From: Neorhizobium galegae
Lineage (GTDB): Bacteria; Pseudomonadota; Alphaproteobacteria; Rhizobiales; Rhizobiaceae
DNA: 64,000 bases
Reading direction: 5' to 3'
Assembly: GCF_017877055.1 (NCBI RefSeq)
Contig: NZ_JAGIPG010000005.1
Span: forward strand, 340,642 to 404,641
Shown here: in pieces, positions 1 through 8,031 of the stretch
How the letters are laid out: every line of letters starts with the position of its first letter
Numbering within the stretch: the stretch's first letter is position 1
The notes under the pieces: model-generated
Databases searched by the model: none
What the model was told of the DNA's origin: nothing
What the model saw: only the letters and a program-made list of their open reading frames with translations
Translations under genes and position numbers: made by a program

Positions 1-98
1 GATCTGCGGCTTTCCTTTGCCGAACGCGGCGCCTAGAGCTTTCTCTTGTCTGCGTGATTGTGGTATCGCGGTTTTTTACGGACACGCAGGAGAACCTC

Positions 99-641
99 AT
101 GCCCGTCGTACGCGGCAAAATCATCGAGCCGCTTTATACCGCCGAACAGATCGCCGAGCGCAACCACGCGATCGCGGCACAGATCGCCACGGGGCCGACC
201 AAGGATCTGCTCGTCATCGCTATTCTCAAGGGCTCGTTCATCTTCGCCGCCGATCTCTTGCGGGCGCTGCATGACGTGGGGCTTGCCCCGGAAGTCGAGT
301 TCGTCACGTTGTCAAGCTACGGCGCCGGAACCGTTTCGCAAGGGGTGCGGATCGTCAAGGATATCGACAGCGACGTGAAGGATCGCGACGTGCTGTTGAT
401 CGACGACATTCTCGAATCCGGCCGGACGCTGAAATTCGCCAAGGAAATGCTCTACGAGCGCGGCGCCCGCAATGTCTCGATCGCCGTGCTGCTCGACAAG
501 CGCGTCAAGCGCCAGGAGGATCTCGAGGCGGATTATGTCGGTTTCGAATGTCCGGATTACTTCGTCGTCGGTTACGGCATGGACGTGGCCTATGCTTTCC
601 GCGAGCTGCCTTTCGTCGGTGTCGTGACCGGAGACGCCTGA
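99..641 (+). CDS. hpt: Hypoxanthine phosphoribosyltransferase
   Basis: Purine salvage enzyme that transfers phosphoribose from PRPP to hypoxanthine (and usually guanine) in the cytoplasm. The 180-aa protein has the type I PRTase PRPP loop, VLLIDDILESGRT, at about residues 98-110, and the upstream LKGSFIF substrate loop near residue 43. The length is normal for the family. I chose the ATG at 99 because GGAG lies about 7 bases upstream; an in-frame ATG at 54 lacks such a site and would add 15 unrelated residues. It is followed after 131 bases by cpdR on the same strand. Confidence 0.93.
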   Translation: MPVVRGKIIEPLYTAEQIAERNHAIAAQIATGPTKDLLVIAILKGSFIFAADLLRALHDVGLAPEVEFVTLSSYGAGTVSQGVRIVKDIDSDVKDRDVLLIDDILESGRTLKFAKEMLYERGARNVSIAVLLDKRVKRQEDLEADYVGFECPDYFVVGYGMDVAYAFRELPFVGVVTGDA

Positions 642-772
642 CCCAGTTGCCTGCACCGGGCGAGACGGGGCGTTAACCATGTCGGCCCGCAACGGGTCGG
701 CGTTTACTCCTCGACAAGAAAACTCTGTTGATTTGCTTCCTACATAAACAAAACACGGGAGCGATCACCGCC

Positions 773-1150
773 ATGGCAAAAATCCTGATTACCGAGGACG
801 AGGATTCGCTCCGCATGTTCGTTGCGCGGGCGCTTCGTCTCGATGGTCATGAGACCCATGAAGCGGGCGACGGCGCGGAAGGCCTCGAAAAGCTGAGCGA
901 AGGTCCGTTCGATCTGCTGTTGTCCGATATCCGCATGCCGGTCATGGATGGCATCGAACTGGTGCACCAGGCTTCCGCCAGGTTTCCCGACCTCAAGATC
1001 CTGCTGATGACCGGCTATGCCGAGCAGCGGGAGCGCGCCGACGATCTCGTAGCCAAGGTGATTGACGTGGTGCAGAAGCCGTTTGCGCTGCCCGATATCC
1101 GTCGGGCCGTCGCCTCGGCGCTGGCGGCTGGAAACTGCCAGGCCGCCTGA
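773..1150 (+). CDS. cpdR: Single-domain response regulator, CpdR type
   Basis: A 125-aa stand-alone receiver domain with no output domain. It has the acidic pocket (EDED at residues 8-11), the phospho-acceptor Asp52 in LLLSDIRMPVMDG, the switch Thr in LLMTGYAEQRERA, and the conserved Lys in VVQKPF. The sequence resembles CpdR of rhizobia and Caulobacter, which in its unphosphorylated form directs ClpXP proteolysis of cell-cycle regulators downstream of the CckA-ChpT phosphorelay. I chose the ATG at 773; an in-frame ATG at 728 would add 15 residues outside the domain. It converges with the next gene with 4 bases between the stops. The CpdR name is by recognition; the receiver assignment is certain. 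Confidence 0.85.
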   Translation: MAKILITEDEDSLRMFVARALRLDGHETHEAGDGAEGLEKLSEGPFDLLLSDIRMPVMDGIELVHQASARFPDLKILLMTGYAEQRERADDLVAKVIDVVQKPFALPDIRRAVASALAAGNCQAA

Positions 1151-1154
1151 TCGC

Positions 1155-3875
1155 TCAACGAATATCCAGAAGCCGTTCCAGATATTGCCGCTCCGCCTCG
1201 CCGGAGAGCGCGTTGCCGAGCTTTTCGCGGATTGCTTCGAGGATTTCGCGGGCACGCTGGACGTCGATCTCGTCAGGCACCTTTACCTGATCGCCGAAAT
1301 CCGGGCCTGACGTGGCGCGCGGGCGCCCGAGCGGATCGCGCCCGTTCTGTCCACCCTGCGAGGTCATGTTTTCGCCCGGGCCGCCGCGCTCCTGGCCCTG
1401 ACCCTGGCCTTGCTGCTGCATGGCCTGCATCATCTGCTGCATCATGTTCTGGGCGCCCTGGCGCAAGGCGCTCAGCGCATTGCCCTGTCCCTGGACCGCC
1501 TGCTCGCCCTGGCCTTCGCCGAGGGCCTTGCCGGCATTGCCCATTTCGCTCTGAGCCTTGCCGAAACCTTCGCCGGGCTGCATGCCGAGGCCCTTCAGCG
1601 CCTGCTGCAGCTCTTCCAGTTTCTTGCCGAGGCCTTCCTGCTGGGCACGGAGGTTCTTCAAGGCTTCGCGAAGCTGCTCGGCGGTCATCTGGTCGGTGTT
1701 CTGCTGCCCTTGCTGGCCCTGTTGGCCCTGCTGACCTTGCTGTTGCTGGCCCTGCTGCTGTTGCCCTTGCTGGCTTTGATCGCCGGGCCGCCCGCTGGGA
1801 TCGCCGCGCTGCATGCGGTCGCGCAGTGCCTGGTCCAGCTTGAAGGTCTGGTCCATCAGACGCTGCTGTTCCTGCATGATCTCGCCAAGCTTGTCGATCT
1901 GCTGGCGCATCTGGCTGTTCTGCTGCTGCTGGCCCTGTTGCCCGCGCTGCGGCCTGCCGGCCTGCAGGTTGTTCATCATCCGCTGCAATTCGTTGAGCAT
2001 CTGCTGGGCGGCATCGCGGTTGCCGGACCGGGCGAGGTTTTCGATCTGGTCCATCATGTTCTGCAGATCGCGCTGACGGATGACGTTCTGAGACTGCATG
2101 TTGTTGGGTGCCTGCGGGGCGTTCTGCATCCGTTGCGCCAGTTCGTTCATGAACTGCTGCATGGCTTCGCGCAGTTCCTGCATCAGCTTGGCAATTTCCT
2201 GGTCGGAGGCCTTGTTCTGCAGCGCCTCGGCGAGATTGCGCTGGGCGTCGCGCAGGCGGCGCTCGGCCTGCGACAGGTCGCCGTCCTCGATGCCCAGCGC
2301 GATCTCCCAGAGATATTCGGCGGTATCCTTCAGCTGTTCCTCGTTGCGGGCGAGCTTCATGCGCTCGAGCGCCGAGCGGATCAGCAGGAAATGGCTGAGG
2401 TTCGGAATGGTTTCGTCGGGGCGGATCGCCAACGCCTCGTTGAGTTCTATGGCGCGGGGCATCTGGCGCGTGTCGAGCGCGAAGACCTGGCGCTCTTCCG
2501 CAACGGCTGCGGCGAGGGGCTCGGAGAAGCCGCGTGAGGGCAGCACCATTTCATGGGCCGGGCTGCGGCCGGTCTGGCCGGCGCCGTCCTTGGCGATCAG
2601 GGTGATCCTGACCCGCTTGCCGGAGAGCGGATGCTCGATGAGGCTGCGGCTCGTCAGGCCCTTGACCTCCCGGCTGTTCTGGCGCGGCAGGTCGAGCCGG
2701 TAGTCCGGCGGCGGATAAAGCGGGGTAGCGCCGGGAGCCTGCTGATCGACCGGTTCGATCAGGGCATGCGCTTCGCGGATGCCGTAATCGTCCTTGCCGG
2801 TGAAGCCGATTTCGAGGGCGCCGTTGACGGAAGGCTTCGGCTGGCCCTCGAAGGCGATTTCCGGCGGCCGGTCGGGGATCACGTCGAAAGCCCAGGTCTG
2901 GCCGTTGACGGTGAGGCTGCCGCTCTCGGCGACGTTCAGCGCATAGGTGCGGGGCGGCCGCGGCTGGTTGGGCTGCTGCAGGGTGCCAGGCTGGGCCGGT
3001 GCCTGAGCCGTCTGCTGTCCCGGGGCAGTCTGCCGGGGCTGCTGCGCGGCGGCCTCAGCCGCCTTCTTGGCTTCCTCGGTGATCAATGTCGATGGCTGCC
3101 CGCCGGCTTTCGGCGCGAAAACCACGGCCTCGCCGCCTTCGCCACCGGTGACGCGCACGGTCAGCGCTGAATTCTGCGGGATCGATACGGCGGCAACGGT
3201 GGTGGTGACCTCGCGGCCGGTCAGGAATACCGGGGCGCGACCGGTATAGGACGGCGGCGTCAGCCAGGCGTCGATGCGCAAGTCCGGGTTGATGCTCGGC
3301 GCCGGCGGCGCGGGCCGGAAGGCGTCGGCAGGCGAGCCGCCGCCGTTTGAGAATGAATAACCGAGCGCGACGACGAAGACCAGGGCCGGGATGGCGCGCA
3401 GAGCGAACCGGTCGTGCCGGGCGATATCGGGCTGCGGCAGGCCTGCATCGAGCGCTGCGATACGCTCGGCCATGCGGATCTGGTGTTCCTTCCAGAGCGC
3501 GCGTGAGAAGGGGGTTTCGAAAGCCGGATGGTCATCCTGGACGCCGACCGGCTGGTGGGGCAGGTTGTTGCGGACTTCGAGAAGCCGGTCGGCTTCAGCC
3601 ACTGCCGGCCAGCGCAGGCGACTGAACGGCAGCAGAGCATACACGAAGGCAAAGGCGAAGCCGCCGACCAGGATCCAGCGCACCCAGTCCGGTGCGATCC
3701 GGAAAATCCCGAACCAGGCGACCGAAAGGAAGAGCGCCGCGATCCCGAGGGGTGCGAGCAGCAGCGGCAAAATCCATTCGAAAAACAAAACGATCCGCGC
3801 GAAGGAGCGCTTCAGCGCAACGCGGCGCGCAAGCTCAGGATGCGATTCGAAGGCACCTTTGCGGATGAGGCTCAT
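1155..3875 (-). CDS. DUF4175 / TIGR02302 family membrane protein
   Basis: A 906-aa protein of unknown function typical of Rhizobiales. The N-terminus has two or three hydrophobic segments (about residues 28-100) and a further one near 160. A proline-rich stretch and a beta-type region follow. The C-terminal half is a long, charged, helical and Gln/Met-rich region (about residues 530-860) with QGQQ-type low-complexity runs. It is the last gene of the minus-strand series argH, lptM-like, lysA. GGAG lies upstream of the ATG. The architecture suggests an inner-membrane anchor with a large coiled-coil domain, possibly in the envelope. The family assignment is firm; no function is known to me. Confidence 0.85.
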   Translation of the reverse strand: MSLIRKGAFESHPELARRVALKRSFARIVLFFEWILPLLLAPLGIAALFLSVAWFGIFRIAPDWVRWILVGGFAFAFVYALLPFSRLRWPAVAEADRLLEVRNNLPHQPVGVQDDHPAFETPFSRALWKEHQIRMAERIAALDAGLPQPDIARHDRFALRAIPALVFVVALGYSFSNGGGSPADAFRPAPPAPSINPDLRIDAWLTPPSYTGRAPVFLTGREVTTTVAAVSIPQNSALTVRVTGGEGGEAVVFAPKAGGQPSTLITEEAKKAAEAAAQQPRQTAPGQQTAQAPAQPGTLQQPNQPRPPRTYALNVAESGSLTVNGQTWAFDVIPDRPPEIAFEGQPKPSVNGALEIGFTGKDDYGIREAHALIEPVDQQAPGATPLYPPPDYRLDLPRQNSREVKGLTSRSLIEHPLSGKRVRITLIAKDGAGQTGRSPAHEMVLPSRGFSEPLAAAVAEERQVFALDTRQMPRAIELNEALAIRPDETIPNLSHFLLIRSALERMKLARNEEQLKDTAEYLWEIALGIEDGDLSQAERRLRDAQRNLAEALQNKASDQEIAKLMQELREAMQQFMNELAQRMQNAPQAPNNMQSQNVIRQRDLQNMMDQIENLARSGNRDAAQQMLNELQRMMNNLQAGRPQRGQQGQQQQNSQMRQQIDKLGEIMQEQQRLMDQTFKLDQALRDRMQRGDPSGRPGDQSQQGQQQQGQQQQGQQGQQGQQGQQNTDQMTAEQLREALKNLRAQQEGLGKKLEELQQALKGLGMQPGEGFGKAQSEMGNAGKALGEGQGEQAVQGQGNALSALRQGAQNMMQQMMQAMQQQGQGQGQERGGPGENMTSQGGQNGRDPLGRPRATSGPDFGDQVKVPDEIDVQRAREILEAIREKLGNALSGEAERQYLERLLDIR
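1701..1775. repeat. Low-complexity tandem coding repeat (Gln/Gly)
   Basis: Short degenerate units built from CTG, TTG and GGC-type triplets repeat through this stretch. On the minus strand they encode the QGQQQ runs of the TIGR02302 protein. A second, shorter Gln-rich patch lies at about 1380-1440. It is a likely site of slippage and length variation between strains. Confidence 0.7.
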
Positions 3876-3948
3876 GCGGTCCGTCTCCAGTCGTGGCGGC
3901 GCAAATCAAGCCTTCAAGATAACGATGTTTGTGGCGAAGACGAGGGCA

Positions 3949-3965
3949 GGGGGCAATTAGCCCCC
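3949..3965. other. Hairpin between lysA and TIGR02302 gene
   Basis: Six G/C pairs (GGGGGC / GCCCCC) close a 5-base loop in the 135-base gap after lysA. On the minus strand no T-run follows, so this is not a convincing terminator for lysA. It may attenuate or process the transcript before the TIGR02302 gene. Confidence 0.4.
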
Positions 3966-4010
3966 ATATTTTCCGGGCTTTCCCGCAAAAGTGAACGTCG
4001 CGTCAGATGT

Positions 4011-5279
4011 TCATCCAAGCCATGCGGGCACGGAATCCAGGCCGATGAGGTCTTCGTAGCTGCCGCGCGGGCGCACCACGTGGAACTCCGATCCCTTCAC
4101 CAGAACCTCCGGCACCAGCAGGCGGGTGTTGTAGGTGCCCGCCTGCACGGCGCCATAGGCGCCTGCCGAAGAGACGGCGATCAGGTCGCCGGGCTTCGGT
4201 TCCGCCATCTCGCGGTCGAGCGCCAGATAGTCGCCGGTTTCGCAGACGGGGCCGACCACATCCCCCTTAATGCGCGGAGCATCGGCCGGCGGAACCACGA
4301 CCGGTCGGATCATATGATAGGCGTCGTAGAGCGTCGGGCGGATCAGGTCGTTCATCGCTGCATCGACGATCACGAAGGCCTTCTCGCCGCCGTCCTTCAC
4401 GTAGATGACCTCGGTTACCAGGATGCCGGCATTGCCGACGATCAGCCGGCCGGGCTCGGTGACGATCTTGCAGTTCAGCGACCGCAGCTGGCGCTTCACC
4501 GTTTCCGCATAGGCATCGGGTAGCGGGGGCGGGTTGTTGTCCTCGCGGTAGGGGATGCCGAGGCCGCCGCCGATATCGACGTGGTCGATGCGGTGGCCGT
4601 CGGTGCGGAGCGTATCGACCAGTTCGCGCAAGAGCCGGAAGGCGTGCTCGAACGGCTGCAACTCGGTGATCTGGCTGCCGATATGCATGTCGATGCCGGT
4701 GACATCGATGCCGCCAAGCGTCGCGGCATGGGCATACACGTCTCGGGCGCGCTCATAGGCGATGCCGAACTTGTTTTCCTTCTTGCCGGTCGAGATCTTG
4801 GCATGCGTGCCGGCATCGACGTCCGGATTGATGCGGAAGGAGACATGCGCCTTTTTGCCGGCCTTCAGGGCGCGCAGGTTCAGGACTTCCAGCTCCGGTT
4901 CGGACTCGACGTTGAAACAGTAGATGCCGGCCGATAGAGCCAGATCCATTTCCTGCACCGTCTTGCCGACGCCCGAGAACATGATGCGGCTTGCCGGAAT
5001 GCCGGCCGCCAGCGCGCGACGCAGCTCTCCGCCCGAGACGACATCGACGCCGGCTCCGAGCCGGCCGAGCGTCTTCAGCACCGCCTGGTTGGAATTCGCC
5101 TTCATCGCGTAGCAGACCATCGCGTCCACATCGGAGAACGCCTTGGCGAAAACCTTGTAGTGACGTTCCAGGGTGGCCGTCGAATAGACGTAGAAAGGGG
5201 TCCCGACCGCCTTGGCGATTTCGGGGATCGGCACGTTCTCGGCGTGCAGCACGCCGTCGATGTAATGAAAATGATTCAC
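4011..5279 (-). CDS. lysA: Diaminopimelate decarboxylase
   Basis: PLP enzyme that decarboxylates meso-diaminopimelate to L-lysine, the last step of lysine synthesis. The 422-aa protein is a normal fold-type III alanine-racemase-like barrel. The PLP Lys60 lies in CYAMKANSN, the phosphate-binding GGGLGIPY and EPGR loops follow, and VCETGD near the C-terminus supplies the partner-subunit Cys. The start is GTG at 5277-5279 with only a weak ribosome site. The lptM-like gene ends 15 bases upstream, so translational coupling is likely. The lptM-lysA pairing behind argH is common in Rhizobiales. Confidence 0.95.
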   Translation of the reverse strand: MNHFHYIDGVLHAENVPIPEIAKAVGTPFYVYSTATLERHYKVFAKAFSDVDAMVCYAMKANSNQAVLKTLGRLGAGVDVVSGGELRRALAAGIPASRIMFSGVGKTVQEMDLALSAGIYCFNVESEPELEVLNLRALKAGKKAHVSFRINPDVDAGTHAKISTGKKENKFGIAYERARDVYAHAATLGGIDVTGIDMHIGSQITELQPFEHAFRLLRELVDTLRTDGHRIDHVDIGGGLGIPYREDNNPPPLPDAYAETVKRQLRSLNCKIVTEPGRLIVGNAGILVTEVIYVKDGGEKAFVIVDAAMNDLIRPTLYDAYHMIRPVVVPPADAPRIKGDVVGPVCETGDYLALDREMAEPKPGDLIAVSSAGAYGAVQAGTYNTRLLVPEVLVKGSEFHVVRPRGSYEDLIGLDSVPAWLG

Positions 5280-5294
5280 GGTAAAACTCGGAAA

Positions 5295-5501
5295 TTACAG
5301 GAGCGGGTCGAGCAGGAAAGGCCGGTCGGCAACCGGCTCGGCTTTCTGCTCGCCTGGCTTGCCGCTCTTGCGGATGTTCTGCTGCTCCACCGGCGTGCTC
5401 GGGCGGTCGAGGCTACCCTTGCGGCCGCAGCCGACGACAACAACGCCGGCGAGGCTCAGCACAAGAGTGATGCGGGCGATTTTTACCAGGGACTTCGACA
5501 T
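5295..5501 (-). CDS. lptM: Small lipoprotein, LptM (YifL)-like
   Basis: A 68-aa lipoprotein. An N-terminal hydrophobic segment ends in a lipobox (VVGC, with Cys near residue 24) followed by GRKGSL, the motif that defines the LptM/YifL group. LptM of E. coli assists LptD maturation at the outer membrane. The rest is short, polar and disordered, ending in FLLDPLL. I chose the ATG at 5501 because GGAGAAGGA precedes it; an earlier in-frame ATG lacks a site. It sits between argH and lysA. Function in this host is inferred from the family. Confidence 0.75.
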   Translation of the reverse strand: MSKSLVKIARITLVLSLAGVVVVGCGRKGSLDRPSTPVEQQNIRKSGKPGEQKAEPVADRPFLLDPLL

Positions 5502-5524
5502 TCTATTCCTTCTCCGGCACGGCT

Positions 5525-5550
5525 GCGGAACTTTCATAGCGAAGTTCCGC
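5525..5550. other. Perfect 9-bp hairpin in the argH-lptM gap
   Basis: GCGGAACTT and AAGTTCCGC pair perfectly around an 8-base loop in the gap between argH and the lptM-like gene. Neither strand has a T-run after it, so it is not a classic terminator. It could stabilise or delimit the argH mRNA. Confidence 0.5.
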
Positions 5551-5605
5551 GCCCTTGTGCAGTCACTATCCGGCATCACTTCTCAAGCGTTCGCCGCGGC
5601 CGACA

Positions 5606-7009
5606 TCAATTCCGGGCGCGCCACCAGGCGATCTGCTTCCTCACTTCCGCCGGCGCGGTGCCGCCGAAGCTGGTGCGGCTGGCGACCGAGGCGTCGACGG
5701 ACAGGACGTCGAACACCTTGTCGGTGATCGCAGGATTGATCGACTGCAGTTCTTCCAGCGACAGTTCGGAAAGGTCGCAGCCCTTCTCTTCGGCGAGCGC
5801 CACGGCGCGGCCGGTGACGTGATGGGCCTCGCGGAAGGGAAGGCCGACTTCGCGCACCAGCCAGTCGGCGAGGTCCGTCGCGGTCGAATACCCGGCTCCG
5901 GCGGCGGCGCGCATCTTGTCGGCACGGATCGTCATGTCGCGCATCATGCCGGTCATGGCGGCGATGGCCAGTTCCAAGTTCTCGGCGCAGTCGAAGACCT
6001 GTTCCTTGTCTTCCTGCATGTCCTTGGAATAGGCGAGCGGCAGGCCTTTCATCACGGTCAGTAGCGCCACCAGCGAGCCGTTGATGCGGCCGGTCTTGGC
6101 GCGCACCAGTTCGGCGGCATCCGGATTCTTCTTCTGCGGCATGATCGACGAGCCGGTCGAAAACGCATCCGACAGGCGCACGAAGCCGAACTGCGGCGTC
6201 GACCAGATGACGATCTCTTCGGCGAGACGCGACAGGTGCACGGCGCAGATCGCCGCCACCGACAGGAATTCCAGTGCGAAATCGCGGTCGGAGACGGTGT
6301 CGATCGAATTGCGGGTCGGCTCGCGGAAGCCGAGCGCCTTCGCCGTCATATGGCGGTCGATCGGGTAGGGCGTGCCGGCAAGCGCCGCGGCGCCGATCGG
6401 GCTTTCGTCGAGATGGTCGATCGCATGGCGGACACGGGCGCGGTCACGGCCGAACATTTCCACATAGGCCATGCAGTGATGGCCGAAGGTGACCGGCTGG
6501 GCGGTCTGGAGATGGGTGAAGCCGGGCATGACGGTGTCGGCATGTTCCTCGGCACGGTCAAGGAAGGCGGCGATCAGGTCGGTCAGCATCGCTTCCGTCT
6601 TGACCAGTTCTTCCTTCACCCAGAGGCGGAAATCGAGCGCCACCTGGTCGTTGCGCGAGCGGGCGGTGTGCAGGCGTCCGGCGGCGGGGCCGATCAGCAC
6701 GGCCAGCCGCGCCTCGATGTTCATGTGAATGTCTTCGAGCTTGCGCGAAAATTCGAACTTTCCGGTTTCGATCTCTGACATGATCGTGTTCAGGCCGGAC
6801 ACGATCTTGTCTTTATCTTCGCCCGAAATAATGCCCTTTTCCGAAAGCATCGTCGCATGCGCTATTGAGCCGCGGATATCCTGGGCGAACAGCTTCTTGT
6901 CGAAACCGATCGAGGCATTTATCTCCTCCATGATCGCATCCGGCCCTGAAGCGAAGCGTCCGCCCCACATCTGGTTGGAGGATACTGCGTCCTTCGTGCC
7001 GTCAGCCAT
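5606..7009 (-). CDS. argH: Argininosuccinate lyase
   Basis: Splits argininosuccinate to arginine and fumarate, the last step of arginine synthesis. The 467-aa protein has the fumarase/aspartase superfamily signature GSSIMPQKKNPD (around residue 290) carrying the catalytic Ser loop, and HLQTAQPVTFGHH near residue 160. I chose the ATG at 7009, which matches the usual N-terminus (MWGGRF near residue 14). The open frame runs on to 7483, but that part is antisense to tlpA. Only 22 bases separate its start from that of divergent tlpA. Confidence 0.95.
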   Translation of the reverse strand: MADGTKDAVSSNQMWGGRFASGPDAIMEEINASIGFDKKLFAQDIRGSIAHATMLSEKGIISGEDKDKIVSGLNTIMSEIETGKFEFSRKLEDIHMNIEARLAVLIGPAAGRLHTARSRNDQVALDFRLWVKEELVKTEAMLTDLIAAFLDRAEEHADTVMPGFTHLQTAQPVTFGHHCMAYVEMFGRDRARVRHAIDHLDESPIGAAALAGTPYPIDRHMTAKALGFREPTRNSIDTVSDRDFALEFLSVAAICAVHLSRLAEEIVIWSTPQFGFVRLSDAFSTGSSIMPQKKNPDAAELVRAKTGRINGSLVALLTVMKGLPLAYSKDMQEDKEQVFDCAENLELAIAAMTGMMRDMTIRADKMRAAAGAGYSTATDLADWLVREVGLPFREAHHVTGRAVALAEEKGCDLSELSLEELQSINPAITDKVFDVLSVDASVASRTSFGGTAPAEVRKQIAWWRARN

Positions 7010-7031
7010 GATGCTAGTCCTGGAGTAATTG

Positions 7032-7700
7032 ATGACGACCAAAAGACCTTTCGGCCTTCCTACCGCCAGATTGATCGTGATTGCCGCCGTCGCGGGGATA
7101 CTCGCCGGCGCCGTGGCGGTATACGTGAGGAATGTGGGGTCTGGCAATGGTGAGAGCGGGCTTCTCGCCCAACCCTCCGGCGCCTGCGAGGGTGCAGTCG
7201 AGACGGTGAAGTCGGTCTCGCGGTTCTCCAGGGGCCAGGTCGCCGCCATGGTCGCCGCCCAGCCGCCGCGTCCGCTCGATCTCAGCTTCAAGGGACCGGA
7301 CGGCCGGGACCTCAAGACCGCCGATTTCGCCGGCAAGACGGTGCTGCTCAACCTCTGGGCCACCTGGTGTGGCCCGTGCCGGGAAGAAATGCCGGCGCTG
7401 AATGCGTTGCAGAAGGGGATGGGCGGGCAGGATTTCGAGGTCGTGGCGGTCAATATCGATATCGGCAGCGACGAGAAGCCCAAGGCCTTCCTTGCTGAAT
7501 ACGGCGTCGATACGCTCGGTTATTACCGTGACAGTTCGATGGGCGTCTTCAATTCTCTGAAGAAGGAAGGCCTTGCCTTCGGCCTGCCGGTGACCTTGGT
7601 CATGGACAGACAAGGCTGCCTGATTTCCGCGATGAACGGCCCGGCGGCCTGGGACAGCGCGGATGCGAAGGCGCTGATCACGGCGGCCAAGGGGCGTTAA
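7032..7700 (+). CDS. tlpA: Membrane-anchored thioredoxin-like protein, TlpA/ResA type
   Basis: A periplasmic thiol-disulfide oxidoreductase of 222 aa. The N-terminal anchor spans residues 13-32 and the thioredoxin fold carries WATWCGPC with Cys113 and Cys116. TlpA-family proteins keep periplasmic thiols reduced for cytochrome c and oxidase copper-site assembly. Cys52 and Cys near residue 196 give an extra pair. I chose the ATG at 7032, six bases after GGAG; a TTG at 7029 is too close to that site. Divergence from argH is the common arrangement in rhizobia. Confidence 0.9.
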   Translation: MTTKRPFGLPTARLIVIAAVAGILAGAVAVYVRNVGSGNGESGLLAQPSGACEGAVETVKSVSRFSRGQVAAMVAAQPPRPLDLSFKGPDGRDLKTADFAGKTVLLNLWATWCGPCREEMPALNALQKGMGGQDFEVVAVNIDIGSDEKPKAFLAEYGVDTLGYYRDSSMGVFNSLKKEGLAFGLPVTLVMDRQGCLISAMNGPAAWDSADAKALITAAKGR

Positions 7701-7714
7701 TCCGCAATTTCCAA

Positions 7715-7744
7715 TTGAAATAATGTAAATCGCTACTTTATGCT
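7715..7744 (+). promoter_or_regulatory. Candidate sigma-70 promoter
   Basis: TTGAAA at 7715-7720 is followed after 18 bases by TATGCT at 7739-7744 (or TTTATG two bases earlier). Transcription would start at about 7750, only some 8 bases before the ATG of the small ORF at 7758. Confidence 0.4.
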
Positions 7745-7757
7745 GCTTTTGGTTGTG

Positions 7758-7871
7758 ATGGCCAAAGCAGACGCGCCCCTGTCAGGCGCATCGGAGGAGA
7801 TAGGCTCCTCCGACCCGGCGAAGGCCTCGCCATCCGACTGGAGAGTGAACTTTGTGGCTCATGCCATTTAG
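7758..7871 (+). CDS. Possible 37-aa small protein
   Basis: An ATG-to-TAG frame of 37 codons. The product is Ala/Ser/Pro-rich and acidic in its first part and ends in DWRVNFVAHAI. There is no Shine-Dalgarno site. If the promoter at 7715-7744 is real, the message would be almost leaderless. The four hairpins inside the frame suggest that the transcript may instead be a structured RNA. I do not recognise the protein and rate coding as uncertain. Confidence 0.3.
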   Translation: MAKADAPLSGASEEIGSSDPAKASPSDWRVNFVAHAI

Positions 7872-7934
7872 CATCACGTTTATCTTACGGAAAACCCGCA
7901 CGAGCTGGCAGGCAAGCGTGCGGGTCACATTCCA

Positions 7935-7971
7935 AAAATAAACCAGAGAGGCGGGCGAAAGCTCGCCTCTC
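7935..7971 (-). terminator. Intrinsic terminator of hbdA
   Basis: On the minus strand, GAGAGGCG pairs with CGCCTCTC in a long stem (7946-7971) capped by a short loop and followed by a T-rich run (TTTATTTTTGG). It lies about 60 bases after the hbdA stop codon. Confidence 0.8.
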
Positions 7972-8031
7972 ACTCCGTCAATATAGTCCGAAATACCTTT
8001 TCTGACAAGGCAAGGCTAAGGTAGCGGTCGT

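Larger units (their letters stand above)
7701..8031. other. Structured intergenic region between tlpA and hbdA
   Basis: 331 bases without a large gene. On the plus strand it holds a promoter-like pair, four adjacent hairpins between 7744 and 7831, and a 37-codon ORF over the same bases. The strongest hairpin is CGGAGGAG/CTCCTCCG at 7790-7810. It ends with an inverted repeat (ACCCGCACG / CGTGCGGGT, about 7893-7924) and the minus-strand terminator of hbdA. A small RNA, a small protein or both could be encoded. I do not recognise a known RNA family here. Confidence 0.55.

Noticed and set aside
1410..2537. A Leu/Ala-rich 375-codon frame opposite the TIGR02302 gene
   Set aside because: Its hydrophobic look comes from reading the Gln-rich repeats in antisense; it is not a membrane protein gene.
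7741..7860. 6S RNA or a glycine riboswitch in the tlpA-hbdA gap
   Set aside because: The conserved 6S bubble and the glycine aptamer core are not present; the hairpins are in series and lack a closing stem.
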